Source: Azotobacter salinestris (GTDB taxonomy: Bacteria > Pseudomonadota > Gammaproteobacteria > Pseudomonadales > Pseudomonadaceae). From it: 64,000 bases of DNA. Both the position numbers and the translations under genes were made by a program. Below the pieces are notes generated by a model, which was not told where the DNA came from, searched no databases, and was given only the letters and a program-made list of their open reading frames with translations. The stretch lies in assembly GCF_009363155.1 (NCBI RefSeq), contig NZ_CP045302.1, positions 4,137,001 through 4,201,000 of the forward strand. The letters run 5' to 3'. Below, in pieces: positions 24,807 to 36,934 of this stretch. Position 1 is the first letter of the stretch; every line of letters begins with the position of its first letter.

Positions 24807-24958
24807 ATGGCGGCTACCTCTGGGCGCCTGGATGGCGCGCCTGATCAAAAAGTGCGCAATTCTAGCGATGCGCGGCGCGTCTGAGAAGATATCGAAACAG
24901 CGCCGGTTGCCGTATGGCTCTCGGCCAGTTATCGGGTGGCGGAGGGCCTGGGTTCGCT

Positions 24959-25975
24959 TCATGGCTTTGCGGTCATGGTCGGCGGCGCTTTGGGCAGGTA
25001 GACGATGTAGCTGTCGATGAGATGCTTCTCGGCGATGGGCTCGCCGCGTGCCAAGCGCTTGAGCATCCAGTAGCTCTGGCGGCCGATCTCGCGGCTGTTC
25101 ATGTCCAGATAGGCCTGCACCAGCCCCTCGTCGAGCAATGCGCGCTGTCCTGCATCCGGCTCGCTCGAGGCGATGATGATGGCCGGATGACTGTGCCTGG
25201 CATCGAGTCCGGCGAGCAGCGGGCCGATCTGTTGGCGGTAGTTGTCGGCGTGCTGGACCGGCCAGCTGCCGAGGCTGATGATGACATCGAAGTGCCGGGT
25301 ATTCAGCAGGGTGGAGAGCTGGAGCAATGCGCCTTCCGGGGTTTCGGCACGCTCCAGCGGACAGCGATGCGGCTCGCTCCAGCCATGCTCGCCGTTCAGC
25401 CGGTCGACGCCTTGATGGTTCGGGATGCCGCTGAGCTGCTGGCGGATACCTTGCAGGCGTTCCTGTTGGTAGATGTCCTGTAGTTCGCCGGTCAGAACGC
25501 ACAGTTTGCCGCCCTGTGGCCTGAAGTGCTGGGCAAGCCTGCCCAGATGCCGGCCGAACGCCAGGTTGTCGATCCCGACGTAACCCCGGCGAAGGTGCTG
25601 CTCTGCGGGGTTCAGGTCTGCGTCGAAGGTGATCAGCGGTATCTTGCTGACCCGTTGCAGGGCATGCTCGGCCAGCCATTTCGAATGAGTCACTGCCAGG
25701 GCGATGCCATCCAGGTCCTTTTCCAGGGCCTGCTCCAGGGCCTTGTTCTGCAAGCGGAAATGCGCCGGCCCGGAGGCGCCCAGCAGCAGGCAGGTATCGC
25801 CCTGGGTCTGGGCGGCCTCTGCACATCCTTCTCCGGCCAGGATGAAGAAGCGCTGATCGACGCGCTTGGGGACCATCGCAAACTGCAGGGGCTCGGCGGT
25901 AGCGGGGGGGGCGGGCAGCAACCCGCAGAGCAAGCCGAAAGTGGGCAGGAGGCGGAGGGCGGGCGGCTTTTTCAA
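24959..25975 (-). CDS. Periplasmic binding protein, sugar-type (Peripla_BP_4-like), orphan
   Basis: 338 aa with a Sec signal ([20 protein letters not shown], cleavage after TAEP). It starts at TTG 25975, preceded by AAGGAT; no ATG is available near. The two-lobed LacI/RbsB-like pattern is visible: [48 protein letters not shown] and [16 protein letters not shown]. No permease or ATPase gene adjoins, so it may serve a distant ABC transporter or feed a sensor kinase (TorT-like). The ligand is unknown. Confidence 0.75.
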   Translation of the reverse strand: MKKPPALRLLPTFGLLCGLLPAPPATAEPLQFAMVPKRVDQRFFILAGEGCAEAAQTQGDTCLLLGASGPAHFRLQNKALEQALEKDLDGIALAVTHSKWLAEHALQRVSKIPLITFDADLNPAEQHLRRGYVGIDNLAFGRHLGRLAQHFRPQGGKLCVLTGELQDIYQQERLQGIRQQLSGIPNHQGVDRLNGEHGWSEPHRCPLERAETPEGALLQLSTLLNTRHFDVIISLGSWPVQHADNYRQQIGPLLAGLDARHSHPAIIIASSEPDAGQRALLDEGLVQAYLDMNSREIGRQSYWMLKRLARGEPIAEKHLIDSYIVYLPKAPPTMTAKP

Positions 25976-26404
25976 GGTCGATCCTTGCGGGCCCTGGCAT
26001 CGCAGGCTGGCATGTTATGGAGTCTGGCTGTAACGGGGCCGTCCTGGACGGCCTCTGCTTCACGGCAGTGGATAGGCGGCGCTTGCAGGAGCTTAGTGAA
26101 TCCGGATTCCTTTTGTTAACACAGCCGGGCAATCATCCGGCGACAGACGGGGACATGCTGACGAGGCAGCATTACTGCATCTGGAATACAGTGCAGGGGA
26201 GCTGCCTGCGTCCCGGCACCCAGCACTTTCAGGTTGGTCGATATCCATCATGATGTCATGTTGATGGCTGCGGGCCGTGGACTGCAAGGCCCAGGAAAGG
26301 TGCCGCTTGGCGGAGTGCGGCAGACATCCGAGCGGAGCGGCCTATGCTCAGGGGTTGTATGACCCGAAGCCCATCCGCGCCCACAGGTCTCCAAGGAGGA
26401 ATCT
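25976..26404. other. Intergenic region, no gene recognised
   Basis: About 430 bases between the divergent binding-protein and spanin genes. It is somewhat AT-richer than its surroundings. It contains a perfect 12-bp palindrome GAATCCGGATTC (26098-26109) next to TTTTGTTAACA, which could be an operator/promoter region, but no protein or RNA gene is recognisable. Confidence 0.4.
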
Positions 26405-26473
26405 ATGCAGCCGGAGCAGCCCCGCAAATCCGCTCCCCGCCATGGCCGTGCAGTGCGGAGGAGTCCTGCATGA
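26405..26473 (+). CDS. Putative 22-aa leader ORF coupled to the spanin gene
   Basis: A very strong ribosome site (AAGGAGGA, 26393-26400) lies 4 bases before ATG 26405, which opens a 22-codon, Arg/Pro-rich peptide (MQPEQPRKSAPRHGRAV...). Its TGA overlaps the spanin ATG as ATGA (26470-26473), so the spanin would be translated by coupling. GGAGGAG inside the mini-ORF is the spanin's own ribosome site. Confidence 0.4.
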   Translation: MQPEQPRKSAPRHGRAVRRSPA

Positions 26474-26895
26474 CCAGATCCTCCCTCCTTGTCGCCGTGC
26501 TCATGGCCTTGCTCGTCTGGCTGCTTTCCCGCGAGACCGATACATTGCGCGCCGAGCTGGATCTTGTGGCCGTGCGTGCCGATCAGGCCGAGCAATTGGC
26601 GGATCGTCGCCGGGCCGATGTCGAGCGCCTGGCTGCGGAGCTCGGCAGCGAGCGAAGCCTTCAGGAGCGTTTGCGACGCGAGCAGGACGACTTGCGTGCT
26701 GCACTGATCGGCCACCAGCAAGCACTCGAAGCGTTGAGGCATGAAAACCAGCGGCTGCGCGACTGGGCGGCCAAACTCCTGCCTGCTGGCCGGCAACTGC
26801 GCGAGCAGTCGGCCCTCAGCGATGCCGAGTCTTACGGTGAGCGCCTATCCGGCAATGCTGCCCGGCCGGCGGCCGCAGAATCGCCTGCGCACTAG
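26470..26895 (+). CDS. Phage-type i-spanin (Rz/LysB-like)
   Basis: 141 aa. One N-terminal TM helix (about residues 3-20, SSLLVAVLMALLVWLL) is followed by a long periplasmic coiled coil (about 22-95), then a conserved C-terminal part with RLRDWAAKLLPAGRQLRE and SDAESYGERLSG. That pattern matches the C-terminus of P2/pyocin-type LysB proteins (RxWADxPLPxxVxRL...). I-spanins bridge to an o-spanin lipoprotein to disrupt the outer membrane during lysis. No holin, endolysin or other phage gene is adjacent, and the embedded +1 frame lacks a good lipobox. It lies 137 bp from tRNA-fMet, so a prophage relic or domesticated lysis gene is possible. Confidence 0.68.
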   Translation: MTRSSLLVAVLMALLVWLLSRETDTLRAELDLVAVRADQAEQLADRRRADVERLAAELGSERSLQERLRREQDDLRAALIGHQQALEALRHENQRLRDWAAKLLPAGRQLREQSALSDAESYGERLSGNAARPAAAESPAH

Positions 26896-26985
26896 CATCC
26901 GGTACGTGATCATGCCGGCGTACTGGCCGCAGAAGGAGGTTGATGGGAATGAGAGGAACTGCTTGAGTCGCCATTTGGCACATAG

Positions 26986-27023
26986 CAATCGGCCCGGGCT
27001 GCTTGCGCAGTCCGGGCCGATTG
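26986..27023 (-). terminator. Strong hairpin between spanin gene and tRNA-fMet
   Basis: A perfect 12-bp stem CAATCGGCCCGG / CCGGGCCGATTG with a 14-base loop. It lies 8 bp past the 3' end of the tRNA on the minus strand and 90 bp past the spanin stop on the plus strand, so it may terminate both converging transcripts. The T-run is short on either side. Confidence 0.6.
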
Positions 27024-27031
27024 TCATGATT

Positions 27032-27108
<77 letters not shown>

Positions 27109-27211
27109 TCTGTGTGGGTCGTATTCTATAGCTAAGTTATTCGATGTCAAGCTATTTTGCTGAAAAACGGTTCTGACTCAATTATTTAGCTCACAGAGAC
27201 GGCTGCGGCAG

Positions 27212-27421
27212 CTAGATGCCTTCGGTGCGCGTGTACTCCTCGGTCGCGCGGATCACCTGCTCGCGCCAGTCGTCGGCCTCCGCGCCGAGCATGGCCACGG
27301 CTTGGCACATGGCCATGAAAGCCTCTCGATAGAGGGTCGGATCGTTGTGGGCAGCAGCCTGGTCGGCATGCCGCCGGGCTTGCTCCAGCAGACTGTCGAG
27401 GGCGTGCTTGTCGAGGGACAT
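27212..27421 (-). CDS. Small hypothetical protein (69 aa)
   Basis: Helical 69-residue acidic protein beginning MSLDKHALDSLLEQARRHAD and ending RATEEYTRTEGI. ATG 27421 has GGAG 8 bases upstream and codon use matches the neighbours, so it is likely real. No signal peptide, no TM helix and no recognised domain. It is alone between tRNA-fMet and a divergent secreted-protein gene. Confidence 0.6.
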   Translation of the reverse strand: MSLDKHALDSLLEQARRHADQAAAHNDPTLYREAFMAMCQAVAMLGAEADDWREQVIRATEEYTRTEGI

Positions 27422-27601
27422 GGTGACTGCTCCGAGGGCTTTTATTAGAGGTTAGATCAACAGTACTCGCTTGAAATGGCGTTTCGTGCTATCCACGCCA
27501 GGCGTTACTCCAATCTGGGCAGTATGGAGAGGTACTTGATATGAGACTTTTTCATGGGCGGATGGCCAGGCGTCATGCTGCCCGATTCGGGGGATTCTTC
27601 A

Positions 27602-27961
27602 ATGCAGTCAAGAATGAAGATAGCGCTGATGGCGCTACTGTTTTCGACCGGCGCCTTGGCCGAGAATGACATCAAGCTGCGCAACATGCAGTTGATCACC
27701 ATGAGCCACAAGACCTATCTCCAGGAAACGGGGGTGAATGTCTCGGGGCACGATCTGGAAAACGTAGCCATCGACTTCGATATTCTCAAGAACGGTCAGG
27801 TGGCCGGCAGCCGCGTCATCGAGGCGCGGGCAATCGGTGCCGACGAGGCCTGGCGGATCTGGCTGCCCATCGATATCGCTGGCTCCGACGGGTTCCGTGT
27901 CCGCGACATCCGCGCGATCCGCGTTTCCAACGGGGACGTGGCGGCACACCGGTCCCATTGA
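27602..27961 (+). CDS. Small secreted protein, FxLYD-like
   Basis: 119 aa from ATG 27602 (GGGGGA upstream); ATG 27614 is an alternative. Signal peptide MKIALMALLFSTGALAEND. The mature 95 residues have the alternating pattern of an immunoglobulin-like beta sandwich: ENVAIDFDILKNGQVAGSRV and a later VRDIRAIRVSNG, as in FxLYD domains. It precedes dinB by 36 bp on the same strand; a functional link is not evident. Confidence 0.65.
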   Translation: MQSRMKIALMALLFSTGALAENDIKLRNMQLITMSHKTYLQETGVNVSGHDLENVAIDFDILKNGQVAGSRVIEARAIGADEAWRIWLPIDIAGSDGFRVRDIRAIRVSNGDVAAHRSH

Positions 27962-27997
27962 GCTGCCGGCGCCACGCGCCGGGCATCATGCTGGGTC

Positions 27998-29059
27998 ATG
28001 AGCGGCAGGAAGATCATTCACGTCGATTGCGACTGTTTCTACGCAGCCATCGAGATGCGCGACGACCCGCGCCTGGCCAGTCGTCCGCTGGCGGTGGGCG
28101 GTGCGCCCGATCGGCGCGGGGTGATCGCCACCTGCAATTACGAGGCACGCGCCTATGGCGTACATTCGGCGATGCCCGCACGCCAGGCGCTGAAGCGCTG
28201 TCCGGACCTGCTGATCGTCAGGCCGCGGTTCGATGCCTACAAGGCCGCGTCGCGGGAGATCCAGCGCATCCTGCGCGACTACACCGAGCTCATCGAGCCG
28301 CTGTCGCTGGACGAAGCCTATCTGGACGTTTCCGCCAGTCCGCACTGTTCCGGCAGCGCCACGCGCATCGCCCAGGATATCCGCCGGCGCGTCTGGCAGG
28401 AGCTGCGCATCACGGTGTCCGCCGGCGTCGCGCCCAACAAGTTTCTCGCCAAGATCGCCAGCGACTGGCGCAAGCCCGACGGGCTGTTCGTGATTCCACC
28501 GGACGAGGTCGAGGCCTTCGTCGCCGACCTGCCGGTGAGCCGGCTGCATGGGGTCGGCCGGGTCACTGCCGAGCGGCTCGCCCGCCTGGGCATCCGCACC
28601 TGTGCCGAGCTGCGCCAGTGGAGCCGGCCGGCCCTGGTGCGCGAATTCGGCAGCTTCGGCGAACGCCTGGGCCTGCTCGCACGGGGGATTGACGAGCGTC
28701 CGGTGGAGGTCGACAGCCGCCGTCAGTCGCTGAGTGTGGAGCACACCTACGAGCGGGATCTGCCGGATCTGGCCGCCTGCCTGAAGCAGTTGCCGCTGCT
28801 GCTGGAGGAGCTCTACGGACGCCTGGCGCGGCTGGACGGCAGCTATCGGCCGGACAAGCCCTTTGTCAAGGTGAGGTTCCACGACTTCACCCAGACCACC
28901 CTGGAGCAGGCCGGCGCCGGTCGGGACCTGGACAGTTACCGGCTGCTGCTCGGCGCTGCCTTCGCCCGCGGAGAGCGGCCGGTGCGACTGCTGGGCGTCG
29001 GCGTGCGGCTGCTCGACCGGCGTGGCGGTGGCGAGCAGCTGGAGCTGTTCGCCCCGTAG
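27998..29059 (+). CDS. dinB: DNA polymerase IV (Y-family)
   Basis: Error-prone translesion polymerase, 353 aa. Catalytic residues are in HVDCDCFYAAIEM (Asp) and LSLDEAYLDV (Asp-Glu); the steric region is CNYEARAYGV. Thumb, HhH segment (LHGVGRVTAERLARLGIRT) and little-finger domain follow. The C-terminus ends in QLELFAP, a beta-clamp-binding motif. No LexA box (CTG-N10-CAG) is evident in the 36 bp to the upstream gene, so SOS control, if any, acts from further upstream. Confidence 0.96.
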   Translation: MSGRKIIHVDCDCFYAAIEMRDDPRLASRPLAVGGAPDRRGVIATCNYEARAYGVHSAMPARQALKRCPDLLIVRPRFDAYKAASREIQRILRDYTELIEPLSLDEAYLDVSASPHCSGSATRIAQDIRRRVWQELRITVSAGVAPNKFLAKIASDWRKPDGLFVIPPDEVEAFVADLPVSRLHGVGRVTAERLARLGIRTCAELRQWSRPALVREFGSFGERLGLLARGIDERPVEVDSRRQSLSVEHTYERDLPDLAACLKQLPLLLEELYGRLARLDGSYRPDKPFVKVRFHDFTQTTLEQAGAGRDLDSYRLLLGAAFARGERPVRLLGVGVRLLDRRGGGEQLELFAP

Positions 29060-29114
29060 CCGATCGCCGGGGCTGTCGGCCGCCCAGGCGATCGGCAGGG
29101 CGCCCGGTTTCCGC

Positions 29115-31865
<2,751 letters not shown>

Positions 31866-32185
31866 CCCGATTCTCCGTAAGGGATTTGGGAAGGCAGTGT
31901 AGCCATAGAGCCCGACGGGGCAACAGAAGCGCTCTCATAGCCATTCGGAATAAGCGTGTACCCGTTCCGGATGATGGTCTGCAGCGCTTTGCCGGCTATC
32001 ATAGGCACCCCCCTGTGGCCTGGATGGCTTCGACTCCGCTCCCATGGACGAGCGAAGCCTGTTGCCAGGCCGGGTGTCGCGGCAGGCCATGAAGGAGCAT
32101 GGCGAGCGGCGCCCATGCAGCATGGCGGCAGGGATGCCGTCCGGACCGAGCAGCCCATTTCTGATTCAGGATACCGAGCGTTTCC
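31866..32185. other. gacS-cysM divergent intergenic region
   Basis: 320 bases holding the two divergent promoters. Several GC-rich short repeats occur around CGGGTGTCGCGGCAGGCC, but I see no convincing operator, RNA gene or ORF with a ribosome site. Confidence 0.5.
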
Positions 32186-33085
32186 ATGACAGTGCATTTC
32201 CCCACCATCGCCGAGTGCATCGGCAATACTCCGCTGGTGCGCCTGCAGCGCCTGCCGGGCGAAACCTCGAACACCCTGCTGGTCAAGCTGGAGGGCAACA
32301 ATCCGGCCGGTTCGGTGAAGGACCGCCCGGCGCTGTCGATGATCACCCGCGCCGAACTGCGTGGCGACATCCATCCCGGCGACACCCTGATCGAGGCCAC
32401 CTCCGGCAATACCGGCATCGCCCTGGCCATGGCGGCGGCGATCAAGGGCTACCGGATGATCCTGATCATGCCCGACAACATGAGCGCCGAGCGCAAGGCG
32501 GCGATGACCGCCTACGGCGCCGAGCTGGTGCTGGTGAGCAAGGCCGAGGGCATGGAGGGCGCCCGCGACCTGGCGCTGAAGATGCAGGGCGAGGGGCGCG
32601 GCAAGGTGCTCGACCAGTTCGGCAACCAGGACAACCCGCAGGCGCACTACGAGGGCACCGGTCCGGAGATCTGGCGCCAGACCCGGGGCAGCATCACTCA
32701 CTTCATCAGCTCCATGGGCACCACCGGCACCATCATGGGCGCCTCGCGCTACCTCAAGGAACAGAACCCGGCGATCCAGATCGTCGGCCTGCAGCCCCAG
32801 GAGGGCTCGGCGATTCCCGGCATCCGCCGCTGGCCGCAGGAATACCTGCCGAGGATCTTCGATGCGTCCCGCGTCGATCGGGTGATCGACATGGCCCAGA
32901 GCGAAGCCGAAGACTGCATGCGCCGCCTGGCCCGCGAGGAGGGCATCTTCTGCGGCGTGTCCTCGGGCGGGGCGGTGGCGGCCATGCTGCGCCTGTCGCG
33001 CGAGGTGGAGAATGCGGTGCTGGTGGCGATCATCTGCGACCGCGGCGACCGCTACCTGTCCACGGGTGTCTATGACCAGCCTTGA
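32186..33085 (+). CDS. cysM: O-acetylserine sulfhydrylase B (cysteine synthase B)
   Basis: PLP enzyme making cysteine from O-acetylserine and sulfide or thiosulfate, 299 aa. The PLP lysine is in [13 protein letters not shown], the phosphate-binding and substrate loops in [14 protein letters not shown] and [15 protein letters not shown], and a C-terminal SSGGAVAA. The length and the [11 protein letters not shown] segment fit CysM rather than CysK. rlmD follows 32 bp downstream on the same strand. Confidence 0.96.
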   Translation: MTVHFPTIAECIGNTPLVRLQRLPGETSNTLLVKLEGNNPAGSVKDRPALSMITRAELRGDIHPGDTLIEATSGNTGIALAMAAAIKGYRMILIMPDNMSAERKAAMTAYGAELVLVSKAEGMEGARDLALKMQGEGRGKVLDQFGNQDNPQAHYEGTGPEIWRQTRGSITHFISSMGTTGTIMGASRYLKEQNPAIQIVGLQPQEGSAIPGIRRWPQEYLPRIFDASRVDRVIDMAQSEAEDCMRRLAREEGIFCGVSSGGAVAAMLRLSREVENAVLVAIICDRGDRYLSTGVYDQP

Positions 33086-33117
33086 GCCGACTTCCACAGC
33101 ACGCGAGGGCCACCACC

Positions 33118-34482
33118 GTGGCTAGACGCACTACCGGCCTGCGCTTCCAGCCCAGCGGCGGCGCCCGCTCGGCGCCCCTGCAGGTGGGCAGGAAGCAGGT
33201 CCTGACCATCGAGCGCCTGGCTCACGACGGGCGCGGCATCGCCTTCGTCGACGGGCGCACCTGGTTCGTCTCCGGCGCCCTGGCCGGCGAGCAGGTCGAG
33301 GCCCGCGTGCTCGGCGCGCGCAACCGCATCGTCGACGCCCGTGCCGAGCGCATCCTGGGCGCCAGCCCGCTGCGCCGCGACGCGCCCTGCGCGCATGCCG
33401 GCCGCTGCGGCGGCTGCACCCTGCAGGCATTGCCCCATGCCGAGCAGCTGGCTCTGAAGCAGCGCACCCTCGCCGAGCAGCTGGCGCGCTTCGCCGAGCT
33501 CGCGCCGGAGGAGTGGGCGCCGCCGCTGGTCGGCCCGGAGTTCGGCTACCGCCGCCGGGCGCGCATCGCGGTGCGCTGGGAGGCCGCCGCCGGCCGGCTG
33601 GAGGTGGGCTTTCGCGCCACGGCCAGCCAGGCGATCGTCGCCATCGACGACTGCCCGGTACTGGTACGGCCATTGCAAGCCGTCCTGCGCGCTCTGCCCG
33701 CGCTGTTGCACGGTCTGGCGCGGCCCCAGGCGCTGGGCCATGTCGAGTTGTTCCATGGCAATACAAGCGCCATTCTGGTGCGCCATACTGCGCCCCTTGC
33801 GGATGACGACCTGCAGCGCCTGCGCGTCTTCTGCCGGGAGCACGCCGCCCAGCTCTGGCTGCAGGGCAAGGGCGACCCGCAGGCGGACCTGCCGGAGGCC
33901 CCGCTGGGCTACCGTCTGGAGCCGTGGGGACTGGAGCTGCAGTACCGGCCCGGCGACTTCGTGCAGGTCAACGCCGCGGTGAACGAGGCGATGGTCGCCC
34001 AGGCCCTCGAGTGGCTGTCACCACGGTCGGAAGAGCGGGTGCTCGACCTGTTCAGCGGTCTGGGCAACTTCGCCCTGCCGCTGGCGCAGCGCTCGCGCGA
34101 GGTGGTGGCGGTGGAGGGGGTGGCGGCGATGGTCGAGCGGGGCAGGGAAAACGCTGTCCGCAATGGCCTGGCCAACCTGCACTTCTGCCAGGCGGATCTG
34201 TCGAAGCCGCTGGCAGGGGCGTCCTGGGCTGCCGCCGGCTTCGCTGCGGTACTGCTCGACCCGCCCCGCGATGGCGCGCTGGAAGCCGTGCGGCAGCTGG
34301 GCAGCCTGGGTGCCGAGCGGGTGCTATATGTTTCCTGCAATCCGGCGACCCTGGCGCGGGACGCGGCGGAACTGGCCGGGCAGGGCTACCGGCTGCGGCG
34401 TGCCGGCATTCTCGACATGTTTCCGCAGACCGCCCATGTCGAGGCCATGACGTTGTTCGAGAGGGGCTCTGCGGCGCGCTGA
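33118..34482 (+). CDS. rlmD: 23S rRNA (uracil-1939-C5)-methyltransferase RlmD
   Basis: SAM-dependent enzyme methylating U1939 of 23S rRNA, 454 aa from GTG 33118 (GAGGG 8 bases upstream; [15 protein letters not shown] fits the family). An N-terminal TRAM domain ([20 protein letters not shown]) precedes 4Fe-4S cysteines in [13 protein letters not shown] plus DDCPVL, and the C-terminal Rossmann methyltransferase has [14 protein letters not shown]. The catalytic Cys lies in [12 protein letters not shown]. It sits between cysM and relA, the conserved order. Confidence 0.95.
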   Translation: MARRTTGLRFQPSGGARSAPLQVGRKQVLTIERLAHDGRGIAFVDGRTWFVSGALAGEQVEARVLGARNRIVDARAERILGASPLRRDAPCAHAGRCGGCTLQALPHAEQLALKQRTLAEQLARFAELAPEEWAPPLVGPEFGYRRRARIAVRWEAAAGRLEVGFRATASQAIVAIDDCPVLVRPLQAVLRALPALLHGLARPQALGHVELFHGNTSAILVRHTAPLADDDLQRLRVFCREHAAQLWLQGKGDPQADLPEAPLGYRLEPWGLELQYRPGDFVQVNAAVNEAMVAQALEWLSPRSEERVLDLFSGLGNFALPLAQRSREVVAVEGVAAMVERGRENAVRNGLANLHFCQADLSKPLAGASWAAAGFAAVLLDPPRDGALEAVRQLGSLGAERVLYVSCNPATLARDAAELAGQGYRLRRAGILDMFPQTAHVEAMTLFERGSAAR

Positions 34483-34595
34483 GGCGCGGTGCGGAGTCTC
34501 GCCGGCCGGAGTGGTTGCATTTTTCGTTTCCGGGCAGCCCGATTCCGGCTGATGTTTGTTCGGCATGGAAGACATGCTGGGGGAAAGGTAGATAC

Positions 34596-36845
34596 ATGGT
34601 ACAGGTGAGAGCGCAGCAGCCGGTCAACACCGACGGCAGCATCAATCTTGAGGCCTGGCTGGATCATGTCCTGAAGATGGACCCGGCCCTGGAGCGCGAG
34701 GCCCTGAAGACGGCCTGCGAGTACGCCCGCGAGGCCGAGCGGCAGGCCCGGCCGGACGCGGGGACTCCCGCTGCGGGCACGTCCACGTTCCTGGTCGGGC
34801 TGGAGATCGCGGAAATCCTCGCCGATCTCAAGCTGGATCAGGATTCCCTGGTCGCCGCCGTGCTCTATCGCGGCGTGCGCCAGAAGCAGATCGCCCTGGA
34901 CGAGGTGCAGCGGCGCTTCGGCCAGGTGGTCGCCAAGCTGATCGAGGGCGTGCTGCGCATGGCGGCGATCAGCGACAGCCTCAATCCGCGCGAATCCCTG
35001 GTGCTGGATGCCCAGACCCAGGTGGAGAACCTGCGCAAGATGCTGGTGGCGATGGTCGACGACGTGCGCGTCGCGCTGATCAAGCTGGCCGAGCGCACCT
35101 GCGCGATCCGCGCCGTGAAGCACGCCAGCGAGGAGCGCCGCCAGCGCGTCGCCCGCGAGGTGTCCGCCATCTATGCGCCGCTGGCCCATCGCCTCGGCAT
35201 CGGTCATATCAAGTGGGAGCTGGAGGACCTGTCCTTCCGCTACCTCGAGCCCGAGCAGTACAAGCAGATCGCCAAGCTGCTCCACGAGCGCCGGCTCGAT
35301 CGCGAGCAGTTCATCGCCAAGGTCGTCCAGGAGCTCAAGGAGGCGCTGGCCAGCGCCGGCATCAATGCCGACATCAACGGCCGGGCCAAGCATATCTATT
35401 CGATCTGGCGCAAGATGCAGAAGAAGGGCCTGCAATTCAGTCAGATCTACGACGTTCGCGCCGTGCGCGTGCTGGTGCCGGAGGTGCGCGACTGCTATAC
35501 CGCCCTCGGCATCGTCCACTCGCTGTGGCGGCATATCCCCAGGGAGTTCGACGACTACATCGCCAACCCCAAGGAGAACGGCTACCGCTCGCTGCACACC
35601 GCGGTGATCGGTCCGGACGGCAAGACCCTGGAGGTGCAGATCCGCACCCACGCGATGCACGAGGAGGCCGAGCTGGGCGTCTGCGCGCACTGGCGCTACA
35701 AGGGCACCGATCTCAAGTCCACCTCCAGCCATTACGAGGAGAAGATCGCCTGGCTGCGCCAGGTGCTCGAGTGGCACGAGGAGCTGGGCGACATCGGCGG
35801 TCTGGCCGAGCAGCTGCAGGTCGACATCGAGCCCGACCGGGTCTACGTGTTCACTCCGGACGGCCACGCTATCGACCTGCCCAAGGGTGCGACGCCGCTG
35901 GACTTCGCCTACCGGGTGCACACCGAGATCGGCCACAACTGCCGCGGCGCCAAGATCGACGGACGCATCGTGCCGCTCAACTACACCCTGCAGACCGGCG
36001 AGCAGGTGGAGATCATCACCGGCAAGAACGGCTCGCCGAGCCGCGACTGGCTGAACTCCAACCTCGGCTACGTGACCACCTCGCGGGCCCGGGCGAAAAT
36101 CGTCCACTGGTTCAAGCTGCAGGCGCGCGATCAGAACGTCGCCGCCGGCAAGACGCTGCTCGAGCGCGAGCTCGCCCGGCTCGATCTGGTGCCGGTGGAT
36201 TACGACCGACTGGCGGAAAAGAGCAACCTGAAGACCGCCGAGGACCTGTTCGCCGCCCTCGGCGCCGGCGACCTGCGGCTGGCCCATGTGGTGGGGCTGG
36301 CCCAGCAACTGGTCGAGCCGGAGCGCAGCACCGGGCAGCTCGAGCTGATCCCGCGCAAGGCCGGCATCCTGCACAAGCCGGGCAGGCGCGACGACATCCA
36401 GATCCAGGGGGTGGGCAACCTGCTGACACAGATGGCCGGCTGCTGCCAGCCGCTGCCGGGCGACCCCATCGTCGGCTACATCACCCAGGGCCGCGGGGTC
36501 ACCATCCACCGCCAGGACTGCGCCAACGCCCTGCAGCTGGCCAGCCGCGAGCCGGAGCGGATAATCCAGGTCAGTTGGGGGCCGGTGCCGGTGCAGACCT
36601 ACCCGGTGGACATCTTCATCCGCGCCTACGACCGTTCCGGCCTGCTGCGCGACGTGTCCCAGGTGCTGCTCAACGAGCGCATCAACGTGCTGGCCGCCAA
36701 CACCCTGTCGAACAAGGAAGACAGCACGGCGCAAATGGTCCTGACCATCGAGATCCCCGGGCTGGACGCCCTCGGCCGGTTGCTGGCGCGCATCGCCCAG
36801 CTGCCCAACGTGATCGAGGCGCGCCGCCACCGCGCCGCTCCCTGA
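34596..36845 (+). CDS. relA: GTP pyrophosphokinase (ppGpp synthetase I)
   Basis: Ribosome-associated stringent-response enzyme, 749 aa. The N-terminal hydrolase domain is inactive: the HDxxED site is lost (AAVLYRGVRQKQIALDEV). The synthetase domain keeps GYRSLHTAVIGPDG and EVQIRTHAMHEEAELG. TGS (VYVFTPDGHAIDLPKGATPL), helical, zinc-finger-like (AGCCQPLPGDPIVGY) and ACT (VDIFIRAYDRSGLLRDV) domains follow. A terminator follows at once. In P. aeruginosa mazG comes next; here an 8-kb iron island intervenes. Confidence 0.96.
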   Translation: MVQVRAQQPVNTDGSINLEAWLDHVLKMDPALEREALKTACEYAREAERQARPDAGTPAAGTSTFLVGLEIAEILADLKLDQDSLVAAVLYRGVRQKQIALDEVQRRFGQVVAKLIEGVLRMAAISDSLNPRESLVLDAQTQVENLRKMLVAMVDDVRVALIKLAERTCAIRAVKHASEERRQRVAREVSAIYAPLAHRLGIGHIKWELEDLSFRYLEPEQYKQIAKLLHERRLDREQFIAKVVQELKEALASAGINADINGRAKHIYSIWRKMQKKGLQFSQIYDVRAVRVLVPEVRDCYTALGIVHSLWRHIPREFDDYIANPKENGYRSLHTAVIGPDGKTLEVQIRTHAMHEEAELGVCAHWRYKGTDLKSTSSHYEEKIAWLRQVLEWHEELGDIGGLAEQLQVDIEPDRVYVFTPDGHAIDLPKGATPLDFAYRVHTEIGHNCRGAKIDGRIVPLNYTLQTGEQVEIITGKNGSPSRDWLNSNLGYVTTSRARAKIVHWFKLQARDQNVAAGKTLLERELARLDLVPVDYDRLAEKSNLKTAEDLFAALGAGDLRLAHVVGLAQQLVEPERSTGQLELIPRKAGILHKPGRRDDIQIQGVGNLLTQMAGCCQPLPGDPIVGYITQGRGVTIHRQDCANALQLASREPERIIQVSWGPVPVQTYPVDIFIRAYDRSGLLRDVSQVLLNERINVLAANTLSNKEDSTAQMVLTIEIPGLDALGRLLARIAQLPNVIEARRHRAAP

Positions 36846-36852
36846 CGCCCGG

Positions 36853-36875
36853 GGCCGGCAGCAGCGCCGGCCTTT
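36853..36875 (+). terminator. Terminator after relA
   Basis: A 7-bp GC stem GGCCGGC / GCCGGCC with a 6-base loop and TTT after it, 8 bp past the relA stop. It separates relA from the iron island. Confidence 0.65.
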
Positions 36876-36900
36876 GGGTAGACGTGCTCCGTAGAATATG

Positions 36901-36919
36901 AAATAGAATTGTTCTCATT
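36901..36919. promoter_or_regulatory. Candidate Fur box upstream of the response-regulator gene
   Basis: AAATAGAATTGTTCTCATT; its complement AATGAGAACAATTCTATTT matches about 13 of 18 defined positions of AATGATAAT-N-ATTATCATT. It ends 15 bp before ATG 36935, within an unusually AT-rich stretch (36890-36920). Fur control of this class of siderophore regulator is known; this particular site is predicted. Confidence 0.5.
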
Positions 36920-36934
36920 TTGCGGAGCCGCTGG

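Noticed and set aside
26098-26109. Perfect palindrome GAATCCGGATTC as a regulator operator
   Set aside because: Only 12 bp, no repeated copies and no identified regulator; noted in the intergenic entry only.
27961-27997. LexA box before dinB
   Set aside because: No CTG-N10-CAG with an AT-rich centre is present in the short gap.
34386-36830. 814-codon minus-strand frame opposite relA
   Set aside because: Complement of relA; composition and lack of any motif mark it as a shadow.
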